From Ruminococcaceae bacterium UBA5904 (lineage in GTDB: Bacteria > Bacillota > Clostridia > Oscillospirales > Acutalibacteraceae), in assembly GCA_002431305.1 (NCBI GenBank), contig DJEG01000124.1, positions 1 through 10,876 on the forward strand: DNA of 10,876 nt, written 5' to 3'. The position numbers were made by a program, and so were the translations under genes. The stretch's first letter is position 1; every line of letters starts with the position of its first letter. Positions 1 through 6,271 of this stretch are shown here, one piece after another. The notes below the pieces were generated by a model. It did not search any database. It saw nothing but the letters and a program-made list of their open reading frames with translations, and had not been told where the DNA came from.

Positions 1-90
1 GCGCCAGCCTGCCTGCGTTTTCAATCCTTGTTAAACACAGACATACTTGTAATCAGATGTAAACTTTTAGGCGTTACAGAGTACTACAAA
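1..90. repeat. Degenerate dispersed repeat, copy A (partial)
   Basis: Noncoding DNA similar to the right half of the repeat at 3293-3475. The best block is 58-84, which matches 3436-3462 at about 23 of 27 positions (TGTAAA-n-TTTTAGG ... GAGTAC). A shared GTTAAAC lies upstream in both (30-36 and 3408-3414), and a GCGCC lies at 1-5 and 3384-3388. Spacing between the blocks differs by a few bases, so the copies have diverged with indels. The copy may extend to the left beyond the window. I see no ORF in it. Confidence 0.5.
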
Positions 91-131
91 AGAATGTTTG
101 TGTTTGAAATGATAAATTATTGTTTTTTTTG

Positions 132-160
132 TTGACATTGCATCGTTTTTATGATAAAAT
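132..160 (+). promoter_or_regulatory. Sigma-A-like promoter of the permease gene
   Basis: A perfect -35 box TTGACA (132-137) is followed after 17 bases by TAAAAT (155-160), with a TGA just before it that fits an extended -10. Transcription would start near 167. This leaves a leader of about 200 nt before the TTG start codon at 367, which is unusually long for a metabolic gene. Confidence 0.75.
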
Positions 161-166
161 CAATAC

Positions 167-366
167 GTTGTCGGCTTTTTGCCGTTAAATTTTTGTAAAA
201 GTTAATACCGATATGAGAGGTGGAGTCTGTCATAGCGCTTTTCGGCGTTATTCATTCGGGTTGTTTTTAAGTTTTTTGCTTTATTGACTCGTAAAGGACT
301 TTCTTTTTCGGGAAGTCCTTTATTTTATTGTCTTTTTTCGGCTGTTAACTGTTTGGAGGAAACAAA
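167..366 (+). promoter_or_regulatory. Structured 5' leader with terminator-like hairpin (riboswitch candidate)
   Basis: The predicted leader can fold into a compact domain. ACCGATATGA (207-216) pairs with TCATTCGGGT (252-261) in 9 pairs with two single-base bulges. ATAGCGC (232-238) pairs with GCGTTAT (245-251) as a 7-pair inner hairpin stacked directly on it. A one-sided 15-nt loop (217-231, GAGGTGGAGTCTGTC) is left between them. GAGTC in that loop (223-227) is complementary to GACTC at 286-290, just before a terminator-like hairpin, so a pseudoknot is possible. A smaller hairpin lies at 172-184 (CGGC-TTTTT-GCCG). The ribosome binding site GGAGGA is at 355-360. I do not recognise a known riboswitch consensus. 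The pairing is visible; the regulatory role is inferred. Confidence 0.45.
292..326 (+). terminator. Leader hairpin followed by U-rich tract (possible attenuator)
   Basis: TAAAGGACTT (292-301) pairs perfectly with AAGTCCTTTA (313-322) around an 11-nt loop, followed by TTTTATT. It lies inside the leader, downstream of the promoter and about 30 nt before the ribosome binding site. That is where a transcription attenuator of the permease gene would sit. The U tract is interrupted, so the strength is uncertain. Confidence 0.5.
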
Positions 367-1674
367 TTGATACCTGCTCTGATTATTTTCATCGTCACAT
401 ACGTTCTGATGCTTGCGTTTCAGAAATGGCGTCCGTACATCGCTCTCGGCTCGGCGGCGCTGTTTATAATTCTCGGTTACTGCGGACTTTTTGAGATGGA
501 TATTCTCTCCGCGCTGAAGGCTGTCGACTATAACGTTCTCATGATGATAAGCGGAACAATGGCTACCGTCTCGCTGTTTATCGAGAGCAAAATGCCTCAG
601 AGACTGTCCGAAATTCTGTTACATAAGGTTTCTAACGTTAAGTGGGCGATTGCTGTTCTGTCGCTGTTCGCCGGCGTTATAAGCGCGTTTGTAGATAACG
701 TTGCAACGGTTCTCATGGTTGCGCCCGTCGGACTCGCTATTTCGAAAAAACTCAAAATTTCGCCCGTTCCCGTACTTATTTCCATCGCAGTATCGTCGAA
801 CCTCCAGGGCGCGGCTACGCTCGTAGGTGACACGACGAGCATTCTTCTCGGCGGATTTGCCGACATGAACTTCATGGAATTCTTCTGGATGAACGGCAAA
901 CCCGGCATATTCTTCGGAGTAGAGCTCGGCGCACTTGCTTCGCTTCTCGTACTGTTGTTTATTTTCAGAAAAAATACTCAGCCTATCGATTCAAAAGTTG
1001 AGACGACGGTCGAGGATTATTTCCCGTCGATTCTCATGATTGCGACGGTCGTATTCCTTATAATCGCCTCGTTCCTGCCAAAACCCGAGTCGGGCGCGCT
1101 TCTCACTCTCTATGAACTCAGAAGCGGTTTAATCTGCGTTGCGCTTTGTCTTATCGGAATTATCAGAGCGAGCATTCAGCGCAAAAACGGCGAGGTTGTC
1201 AAGCTCGTTCTCGGCGAGTTTGACAAGGATACCGTACTCCTCCTTTTCGGTCTGTTTATCGTTATCGAGGGCATTAAGTCGGCGGGCGTTATCGACGCTA
1301 TCGCACAGCTGTTCTTTAAGATTTCGGGTGACAATCCGTTCATTCTCTATACAATTATCGTATTCGCTTCCGTTATTCTGTCTGCGTTCATCGACAACAT
1401 CCCGTATGTTGCGACAATGCTTCCCGTTGTACAGAGCATTGCGGCTCTTATGGGACTGCCGGCGTATGTTTTCTATTTCGGACTGCTTACAGGAGCAACG
1501 CTCGGCGGAAACCTTACCCCGATAGGCGCGAGCGCGAATATTGCCGCTATCGGAATTTTAAGAAAGAACGGCGAGACCGTAAAAACAAAGGATTTCCTGA
1601 AAATCGGCGTGCCCTTTACTCTTTCGGCGGTGCTCGTGGGCTATGCGTTTGTATGGCTTGTATGGGGAATTTAA
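367..1674 (+). CDS. ArsB/NhaD-type (SLC13-like) ion transporter permease
   Basis: A 435-residue integral membrane protein of the ion transporter superfamily, which moves anions or cations (arsenite, Na+/H+ exchange, dicarboxylates, citrate) across the cytoplasmic membrane. The substrate cannot be told from sequence. The family's two-fold inverted architecture is visible: SAFVDN (106-111) with SSNLQGAATLVGDTTS (143-158) in the first half, and SAFIDN (339-344) with GGNLTPIGAS (380-389) in the second. About ten or more hydrophobic segments span the whole length. Charged linkers lie near 201-219 and 270-288. Length is normal for the family. The start is TTG, preceded by GGAGGA six bases upstream. 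The gene is a single transcription unit with its own promoter, a long structured leader and a strong terminator after the stop. The leader suggests control by a ligand, perhaps the transported ion (inference). Family assignment is secure; the substrate is unknown. Confidence 0.85.
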   Translation: MIPALIIFIVTYVLMLAFQKWRPYIALGSAALFIILGYCGLFEMDILSALKAVDYNVLMMISGTMATVSLFIESKMPQRLSEILLHKVSNVKWAIAVLSLFAGVISAFVDNVATVLMVAPVGLAISKKLKISPVPVLISIAVSSNLQGAATLVGDTTSILLGGFADMNFMEFFWMNGKPGIFFGVELGALASLLVLLFIFRKNTQPIDSKVETTVEDYFPSILMIATVVFLIIASFLPKPESGALLTLYELRSGLICVALCLIGIIRASIQRKNGEVVKLVLGEFDKDTVLLLFGLFIVIEGIKSAGVIDAIAQLFFKISGDNPFILYTIIVFASVILSAFIDNIPYVATMLPVVQSIAALMGLPAYVFYFGLLTGATLGGNLTPIGASANIAAIGILRKNGETVKTKDFLKIGVPFTLSAVLVGYAFVWLVWGI

Positions 1675-1723
1675 TCTAAGTTTTCTTTTTTGTATTATAT
1701 CTATACCGATTGTTTTTTTGACG

Positions 1724-1767
1724 CGAATGAGCGAAGCTGTATAAACGGCTTCGTTCATTCGTTTTTT
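1724..1767 (+). terminator. Intrinsic terminator of the permease gene
   Basis: CGAATGAGCGAAGC (1724-1737) pairs with GCTTCGTTCATTCG (1748-1761) over 14 pairs with one G-U, a 10-nt loop and then six Ts (1762-1767). It ends the permease unit and isolates it from the phage-like genes downstream. Nothing further is seen between it and the next gene except a ribosome binding site near 1824-1828, and no convincing promoter. Confidence 0.85.
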
Positions 1768-1835
1768 AGCGGGACTGAGGGGGGATGTAAAAAACAGTTT
1801 CCGCATTGTATCATACGCGGTGAAAGGAAAGTGAT

Positions 1836-2540
1836 ATGATGCTTATTAAAACAATAACGCTTGATGTTTCGAATAATATTCTGACCTCGCCCGTCAGCGT
1901 TCAGAAACTCAGCGTCGGCGACAGAATCGATATTTATCTGCGCTCGCGCGGTATGGGTATAAAGCTGAGCGGGGACATGCATGCGCGCATTCTTGCAAAA
2001 AAGCCGGACGGCACTTTGTTATTCAACGACTGTACGCACGACGGGGATAAAATATCGTATATTATAACAAATCAGACGATTTCATCGCCCGGAATAGTTG
2101 AGTGCCAGCTTCGTATTACCGGGGACGGCGAGGATATTTATCTGCCGAAATTTTCGCTCCTCGTTTCCGATAATCTCGACGTAGGCATAGAGAGTGCGGA
2201 CGAGACGACGGCGTTCGGACGGTATCTTGCCGTAATGGATAAAAAAGAGGATTCCGAAAATAAAACGACATCATTATCGTCCGAATCCACTGACACCCAG
2301 TACCCGAGCGCAAAGGCGGTTTACGACGCGCTGAGAGAGACGGAAAGTGCGTTTCCTTCGATATCCGTCAGCGGGATAAGCGGAGGTCACGCCGTAACGG
2401 TAAACGGAAAAAATACGTCGAGCGTATTTAACGTTTACGACGGAAAAACGCCGGTGCGCGGGACGGATTACTGGACGGCGGAGGATAAGGCATATATAAA
2501 ATCATATGTCGACGACGCGGTTCTGGGAGGTAAATGGTGA
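1836..2540 (+). CDS. Phage baseplate/tail-fibre protein, BppU-like N-terminal domain
   Basis: A 234-residue protein resembling the N-terminal part of phage baseplate upper proteins (BppU) and related fibre proteins of Firmicutes phages, which join receptor-binding tips to the baseplate. Residues 1-115 form a beta-rich domain (start MMLIKTITLDV, then the D-R-I-D-I-Y-L strand and KPDGTLLFND) typical of this fold. Residues 143-166 carry the low-complexity linker motif TQYPSAKAVYDAL, common in tail proteins. The C terminus holds DGKTPVRGTDYWTAEDKAYI, another motif that recurs at the ends of phage fibre proteins. The start ATG at 1836 follows AAAGGA at a good distance; ATG at 1839 is an alternative. 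The stop overlaps the start of the next gene (ATGA), implying translational coupling. There are no capsid, portal, terminase or lysis genes nearby. Tail-like family assignment is fairly firm; the exact role is inferred. Confidence 0.7.
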   Translation: MMLIKTITLDVSNNILTSPVSVQKLSVGDRIDIYLRSRGMGIKLSGDMHARILAKKPDGTLLFNDCTHDGDKISYIITNQTISSPGIVECQLRITGDGEDIYLPKFSLLVSDNLDVGIESADETTAFGRYLAVMDKKEDSENKTTSLSSESTDTQYPSAKAVYDALRETESAFPSISVSGISGGHAVTVNGKNTSSVFNVYDGKTPVRGTDYWTAEDKAYIKSYVDDAVLGGKW

Positions 2541-2989
2541 TGAGTATAAAAACATCGTTGACATCCCTCGCCTCAGCCGTCAGAGCAAAAACGGGAACCT
2601 CGGCGCAGATGACGATTGACGAAATGGCTCAGAAGGTAGGCGGAATTTTTTCTGCATTCTACAGCTATACGAACGGGAGCGGGGGTACGTATTTTACGTT
2701 TAATCAGGTTCCGTTCGAGTGCAATCTCGTTTCCGTAATGCTGCGCTGGGGTATAGGCAATCTCAGCAAGGACGACGTTTACAGTGTTTTCTATAACGGA
2801 AAAACCTCCGACAGCAGATACAGAAAAAAGGCAGCCGACGGGAATAACACGCCGTACAATGTTTCAAACAGCGTTGTCGTTAAGAATATAAAGGATGAAA
2901 AAGGTACGTATACGGTAAAGATTTACTGCGACGGATGTATTTTTAATTCGGCTCAGCAGTATATAGTTTTTCTTGCAAAAAAGGAGTGA
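2540..2989 (+). CDS. Phage tail-fibre accessory-like protein
   Basis: A 149-residue protein whose first 35 residues (SLTSLASAVRAKTG, then MTIDEMAQKVGGI) match a motif that recurs at the N termini of tail-fibre and tail-accessory proteins of Firmicutes phages. The rest is rich in aromatic, Ser, Asn and Gly residues and looks beta-structured (YSYTNGSGGTYFTFNQ), as in a receptor-binding or fibre domain, but I do not recognise the fold. I chose ATG at 2540 rather than the in-frame ATG at 2534. The Shine-Dalgarno GGGAGGT (2525-2531) sits 8 bases before 2540 but only 2 before 2534, and ATG at 2540 gives the classic ATGA overlap with the upstream stop. It is followed 5 bases after its stop by a small ORF, so the three form one cassette. 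No transmembrane segment is seen. Confidence 0.6.
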   Translation: MSIKTSLTSLASAVRAKTGTSAQMTIDEMAQKVGGIFSAFYSYTNGSGGTYFTFNQVPFECNLVSVMLRWGIGNLSKDDVYSVFYNGKTSDSRYRKKAADGNNTPYNVSNSVVVKNIKDEKGTYTVKIYCDGCIFNSAQQYIVFLAKKE

Positions 2990-2994
2990 TTGTC

Positions 2995-3129
2995 TTGTAT
3001 TATTATGTCGATTCGACCGGCGAAAAATATACCGAACGCTCATTCCCGCTTATACTTCCCGGCGAACATGAAGTCGGCGAGAGGGAATATCTTTCGGCGC
3101 GCGCAAGAGAAGAAGCAAAATATGCATAA
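2995..3129 (+). CDS. Small 44-residue ORF at the end of the tail cassette (TTG start)
   Basis: A 44-codon ORF with a TTG start at 2995, preceded by AAGGAG (2981-2986) with 8 bases of spacing, which is an excellent ribosome binding site. The peptide begins MYYYVDSTGEKYTERSF and ends in a charged, probably helical segment (EREYLSARAREEAKYA). The AAGGAG overlaps the last codons of the upstream gene, and a strong terminator lies 27 bases after the stop, so the ORF is the last gene of the tail cassette. I do not recognise its family. It has no transmembrane segment, so it is not a holin. It could be a small tail-assembly or fibre-associated protein. The strong translation signal and position support it being real; function is unknown. 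Confidence 0.6.
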   Translation: MYYYVDSTGEKYTERSFPLILPGEHEVGEREYLSARAREEAKYA

Positions 3130-3156
3130 AACTCTGTGACAGAGCGATAATAATTA

Positions 3157-3205
3157 AACTGCGGTTGACGGTGCAATGCATCGTAAAACCGCAGTTGTTT
3201 TTTTT
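3157..3205 (+). terminator. Strong intrinsic terminator of the tail cassette
   Basis: AACTGCGGTT (3157-3166) pairs perfectly with AACCGCAGTT (3187-3196). The intervening sequence can extend the stem (ACGGT with ATCGT), and after one G comes a run of eight Ts (3198-3205). It closes the three-gene phage-tail-like unit. Confidence 0.9.
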
Positions 3206-3597
3206 ATGAAAAAGACGCAATGTGAAATTAATGGGCTGAAAAACACATTAAAATATGTAATTAATGATTAAAAAAACACGAGTAAAATATCCGCTATGTG
3301 CCATAGCAAAAGAGAGTCGGACCCTATAAGCCCAAAACGCACCGTTTCACGCCTCTGAGAACGGTTTTTCACTTGAAATACCGGCGCCTGTCAAGTTTGA
3401 AGACGCAGTTAAACGCTCTCAGACAAAGCAATGCTTGTAAAGTTTTAGGTGGTACTGAGTACCGGAGAGAAAATCATATTTGATATTCAAAACAGTTTGG
3501 ATGAGGTTGAATAAACGAATAAAAAGTTGTCCGGTTCTGTATTATCAAAAAGAAGAGGAAAAAATAAAATATTATCGGATGTCGAATCATTGCCCCC
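3206..3597. other. Noncoding stretch: AT-rich segment plus dispersed repeat
   Basis: The stretch between the tail-cassette terminator and the promoter of the next gene has no supported gene. 3206-3290 is AT-rich with a small inverted repeat CATTAA...TTAATG (3246-3266). 3293-3475 is the dispersed repeat described separately. 3476-3597 is AT-rich and shows nothing I can name. Confidence 0.6.
3293..3475. repeat. Dispersed repeat, copy B (fullest copy)
   Basis: The left part (3303-3352) matches copy C at 10747-10795 at roughly 40 of 51 positions, including the identical 13-mer ATAGCAAAAGAGA and the block ATAAGCCCAAAA. The right part (about 3384-3463) matches copy A at the window start. Copy B therefore links both halves and is the fullest version seen. 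It starts with an inverted repeat GCTATG-tgc-CATAGC (3293-3307). It contains ACCGTT/AACGGT (3341-3365) followed by TTTT, and a near-palindrome GGTACTGAGTACC (3451-3463). There is no transposase or long ORF, so it is a nonautonomous or relic element of unknown type. Its edges are approximate. Confidence 0.6.
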
Positions 3598-3626
3598 TTG
3601 ACTTCCGAGTCGGTATGATTTATATT
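3598..3626 (+). promoter_or_regulatory. Promoter of the glycerophosphodiesterase gene
   Basis: TTGACT (3598-3603), 17 bases, then TATATT (3621-3626). Transcription would start near 3633, about 27 bases before the ATG, with AGAGG at 3647-3651 as ribosome binding site. A small inverted repeat GACT-tccg-AGTC (3600-3611) overlaps the -35 box and could be an operator, but it is short enough to be chance. Confidence 0.65.
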
Positions 3627-3659
3627 TAAAGTACCATAAAAATAAAAGAGGTTATTCTA

Positions 3660-4382
3660 ATGTCAAAGATATTTGCACACAGAGGATTCAGCGGAAAATA
3701 CCCCGAAAATACTATGCTGGCGTTTAAAAAAGCGGTCGAAATCGGCTCGGACGGTATCGAAAACGACGTTCATTTTACGAAAGACGGCGTTCTCGTTATC
3801 TGCCATGACGAGTCAATCGACAGAACGAGCAGCGGTACGGGACTTATCCGCGGCATGACTTACGATGAGCTTTGCAAGTTCGATTTTTACGGCAATTTCG
3901 AGGGCAAATACGAGTTTCAGCGTATTCCCACGCTTCGGGAGTATTTCGAATTCATAAAGGATGTTCCGGGATTTATTACGAATATCGAGCTTAAAACGGG
4001 TATATTCGAGTACCCCGGAATCGAAAAAGCCGTTATCGACATGATTCACGAATTCGGTCTTTCGGACAGAATTATCCTCTCGTCGTTCAACCATTTCACG
4101 ATTATGCGCTGTCAGGAGTACGATCCGTCGATTAAACTGGGCTTCCTTATCGAGAGCTGGATTATCGGCATGGGCGAGTACACAAAGAGCCACGGCGTTC
4201 AGTGCGTTCACCCGATTTTCAGAAACCTTACCCCGGAGCATTATGCCGAGATGAAGAACGCGGGCAGAGAGGTCAACACATGGACCGTCAACGAGTATGA
4301 GGATATCAAACGTCTTTCGGACATGGGTGTTGATTCGCTTATCGGAAACTTCCCGGACAGAATGATTGAAGTTTTGCGATAA
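3660..4382 (+). CDS. Glycerophosphodiester phosphodiesterase (UgpQ-like)
   Basis: A 240-residue enzyme that hydrolyses glycerophosphodiesters (for example glycerophosphocholine or glycerophosphoethanolamine) to sn-glycerol 3-phosphate and an alcohol, recycling phospholipid head groups. It has no signal peptide or membrane segment, so it should be cytoplasmic, like UgpQ. The family TIM-barrel motifs are intact: HRG (7-9) with PENT (15-18), the metal-binding pair E34 and D36 in the IENDV strand, H49 in the CHDESIDR segment, E110 and K112 in NIELK, and the closing NTWTVNEYEDIKRL and GVDSLIGNFPD strands. Length is typical of UgpQ-type enzymes. The ATG has AGAGG 8 bases upstream. The gene stands alone between its own promoter and terminators, without a glycerol-phosphate transporter nearby, so its physiological substrate is not indicated by context. 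Family assignment is very secure. Confidence 0.93.
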   Translation: MSKIFAHRGFSGKYPENTMLAFKKAVEIGSDGIENDVHFTKDGVLVICHDESIDRTSSGTGLIRGMTYDELCKFDFYGNFEGKYEFQRIPTLREYFEFIKDVPGFITNIELKTGIFEYPGIEKAVIDMIHEFGLSDRIILSSFNHFTIMRCQEYDPSIKLGFLIESWIIGMGEYTKSHGVQCVHPIFRNLTPEHYAEMKNAGREVNTWTVNEYEDIKRLSDMGVDSLIGNFPDRMIEVLR

Positions 4383-4403
4383 ATTCAATTTTAACGAAAT
4401 TAT

Positions 4404-4445
4404 AAACCGTATTCGTAGCCTAAATTCGGCCGCCGGGTACGGTTT
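4404..4445 (+). terminator. Hairpin downstream of the phosphodiesterase gene
   Basis: AAACCGTATTCG (4404-4415) pairs with CGGGTACGGTTT (4434-4445) over 12 pairs including two G-T, with an inner GCC/GGC pairing (4418-4430). The tail GTTCATTATTG is only weakly T-rich, so this may be a weak terminator or an mRNA 3' stabiliser ahead of the stronger hairpin at 4467-4528. Confidence 0.45.
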
Positions 4446-4466
4446 GTTCATTATTGTAAATATAAG

Positions 4467-4528
4467 AATGCCGAAATCGGAATAAACTTCTGAAAATCAT
4501 GAGAAATATTCCGAAATCGGCATTTTTT
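4467..4528 (+). terminator. Intrinsic terminator of the phosphodiesterase gene
   Basis: AATGCCGAAATCGGAATA (4467-4484) pairs with TATTCCGAAATCGGCATT (4507-4524) in 16 pairs, with two A-A mismatches at the centre, followed by a T run to 4528. Both arms contain the same near-palindrome CCGAAATCGG. The T run lies on the plus-strand side, so it serves the gene to the left. Confidence 0.75.
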
Positions 4529-4547
4529 CTGTTTTAATTATAATAAT

Positions 4548-4577
4548 TCAGAGCGGTAAACGAATTTACCGCTCTGA
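4548..4577 (-). terminator. Hairpin terminator of the metG-tatD-kinase operon
   Basis: A perfect 13-pair stem: TCAGAGCGGTAAA (4548-4560) with TTTACCGCTCTGA (4565-4577), around a CGAA loop. On the minus strand it starts 23 bases after the kinase stop codon and is followed by an AT-rich but not purely T tract. It probably ends the leftward operon and may act in both directions in this convergent junction. Confidence 0.65.
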
Positions 4578-4600
4578 TGCTATATTTTATTTAAACCTTT

Positions 4601-5494
4601 TTATTTGCAGTCCTTATAGAACTCATCGATATATGCTTCGATATCTTTTCTGGTTCCCTTATAAACTCCGGGGGCTTCCATTTTAGCAGAAACCGTCGCG
4701 GTCGCGTAGAGAAGCGCAGTCTTTATGTCCGACGTCAGTCTCTCGGTATAGTATGCCGCAAACGTCGTGTCGCCTCTGCCGGTACGTCCCGAGAGGTTTC
4801 TCGCTCTGATGGGGCAGGTGTAGAACTCACCGCCGTCGTACGCGAGAACTTCCGTGTTGTGGGTTATGAGAATTTCCTGTGCGCCCCACTCGTGAAGAAG
4901 TTTTGCCGCCTCTTTTCTGTCGGTAAGACCCGTGAGAATTTCAGCCTCCGCCGCGTCTGTTTTAAGAAAACGAACGTAGGGCAGAACCTTTTTCTTATCG
5001 GCCCAGTCCTCGAAATACATGGAGCCGTCGTCTCTTACGTGTCTTAAACATGTCTGAACGTCAACCGCGATGGGAGCTTTTTTCGAAGCCTCTATCATCA
5101 TTTCGGTAGTGTAGTCGCCGTAAACGAGACCGGCAAAGTGAATTATATCGCCTTCGATATCCGACGGAATGTCGTCGATTGTGAACGGAGTGCCTACGCT
5201 CGTGCAGCGGCACTCTCTGCGCTCCTTGTCGGGGGTGAAATATCTGTTGTACATGTTCGATGAAGAGGGGCTTTTAATGCAGTAGATGTCCTCTTTCGGG
5301 ATTACGAACTCGTTGAGTCTGTCAAAATCCTTTTCGTTAAGACGGGTAACGGCGGCAACCTTGTGACCGAGGGCGTATGCCGACGCGGACGAGAAATTGA
5401 CCGCTCCGCCGATTACGTCGACAGCGTTTCCGAGGTGGTCGACGTTGTGGTCGAGCGTAATATGACCTATGATGATAGATTCGTAATGCTTCAT
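4601..5494 (-). CDS. PfkB-family carbohydrate kinase
   Basis: A ribokinase/PfkB-fold cytoplasmic kinase of 297 residues from the start chosen here. Such enzymes phosphorylate a sugar, sugar acid or nucleoside with ATP; the substrate is not evident. An earlier in-frame GTG (5503) would add three residues and is used for the numbering below. Visible motifs: the N-terminal GHITLDHN strand, the substrate-binding GGAVNF (32-37), a DAAE (183-186) in place of the usual NxxE Mg-binding motif, and the signature RTGRGD (240-245), in which D245 is the catalytic base. The usual first Asp of DTxGAGD is Arg. I chose ATG at 5494 because AAGGAG lies 8 bases upstream, whereas the GTG at 5503 shares its G with that Shine-Dalgarno. 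It is the last gene of the operon, 12 bases after tatD, whose stop codon touches the AAGGAG. Family is secure, substrate unknown. Confidence 0.85.
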   Translation of the reverse strand: MKHYESIIIGHITLDHNVDHLGNAVDVIGGAVNFSSASAYALGHKVAAVTRLNEKDFDRLNEFVIPKEDIYCIKSPSSSNMYNRYFTPDKERRECRCTSVGTPFTIDDIPSDIEGDIIHFAGLVYGDYTTEMMIEASKKAPIAVDVQTCLRHVRDDGSMYFEDWADKKKVLPYVRFLKTDAAEAEILTGLTDRKEAAKLLHEWGAQEILITHNTEVLAYDGGEFYTCPIRARNLSGRTGRGDTTFAAYYTERLTSDIKTALLYATATVSAKMEAPGVYKGTRKDIEAYIDEFYKDCK

Positions 5495-5506
5495 TTTTCG
5501 CACTCC

Positions 5507-6271
5507 TTATTTAATGTTAAAAAGTCTTTTCGTGTTTTTATTTGCTTCGTCGATAACCGTCTGAGGAGCGATACCGCGTATTTCCGCGATTTTTTCTGCG
5601 GCGAATTTAATTAACGACGAGTCGTTTCGCTTGCCTCTGTACGGGACGGGCGCCATGTACGGGCAGTCAGTTTCGAGCAGGAGCCTGTCAAGCGGAACAT
5701 ATTTTGCCGTCTCGACGCTTTTTACCGCATTTTTAAACGTAACGACTCCGCCGAAGCCCAAATACATTCCGAGGTTTAATACATCCCGCGCTGTCTCGAC
5801 CGAACCCGAGAAGCAGTGAAGCACGCCCTTCGGCTTGTATTTTTTTAACAATTCGAGCGTGTCGGCGTGAGCCTCGCGGTCATGGACGATAACGGGGAGA
5901 TTCATTTCGTTCGCCTTTATAAGCTGGCGGGTAAATACGTCAATCTGAACGTCCCTCGGAATCCCGTCATAGTGATAATCAAGTCCGATTTCGCCGACGG
6001 CGACGCACTTTTTCTCACTTAAAAGAGGATAAATTTTTTCGAGTTCGTCCTTGTAATTATCCTTAATGTCCTCGGGGTGAAGTCCGCACGAGGCGTATAT
6101 GAACGGATATTTTTCGGCGTATGAAAGGGATATCAGGCTCGAATTATAATCCGTCGCGCAGTTTATAACGTTCGAAACTCCTTTTTCGTTCAATGAATTT
6201 AAAACCTCGTCTCTGTCCGAATCGAACGCCGAATCGTTATAGTGCGCGTGAGAGTCAAATATATTATTCAT
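5507..6271 (-). CDS. tatD: TatD-family metal-dependent hydrolase (DNase)
   Basis: A 254-residue TIM-barrel amidohydrolase of the TatD/YcfH family, in which several members are Mg-dependent 3'-5' DNases implicated in DNA damage processing. The full metal set is visible: HxH (H8, H10 in DSHAH), E94 in VGEIGLDYH, H130 in PVIVHDREA, H152 in LHCFSGS and D202 in ETDCPYMAPVPYRGKRN, which is the family signature. The C-terminal NTKRLFNI is also typical. Length is standard. The ATG (6271-6269) directly follows the metG stop codon with no intervening base. The region upstream has only a weak purine stretch, not a clear Shine-Dalgarno, so translation probably depends on coupling to metG. A metG-tatD pairing is widespread in Firmicutes. 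The cellular substrate is not known from sequence. It could equally be labelled ycfH-type. Confidence 0.92.
   Translation of the reverse strand: MNNIFDSHAHYNDSAFDSDRDEVLNSLNEKGVSNVINCATDYNSSLISLSYAEKYPFIYASCGLHPEDIKDNYKDELEKIYPLLSEKKCVAVGEIGLDYHYDGIPRDVQIDVFTRQLIKANEMNLPVIVHDREAHADTLELLKKYKPKGVLHCFSGSVETARDVLNLGMYLGFGGVVTFKNAVKSVETAKYVPLDRLLLETDCPYMAPVPYRGKRNDSSLIKFAAEKIAEIRGIAPQTVIDEANKNTKRLFNIK

Noticed and set aside
1139..1525. 128-codon overlapping frame in the permease gene
   Set aside because: Ser/Arg/Leu-rich out-of-frame translation of a membrane-protein gene, without a start signal.
2534..2539. Upstream ATG as start of the second tail gene
   Set aside because: Only two or three bases from the Shine-Dalgarno; the ATG at 2540 has proper spacing and the ATGA overlap.
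3400..3470. Possible 5S rRNA-like fragment (GTTAAAC ... GGTGGTACTGAGTACC)
   Set aside because: A few words resemble 5S rRNA, but the spacing between them is more than 15 bases too long and the rest of the molecule is missing. It is better explained as part of the dispersed repeat.
3813..4451. 212-codon open frame on the minus strand
   Set aside because: Lies antisense to the well supported phosphodiesterase, lacks any recognisable motif and runs through that gene's terminator. It is a codon-bias shadow.
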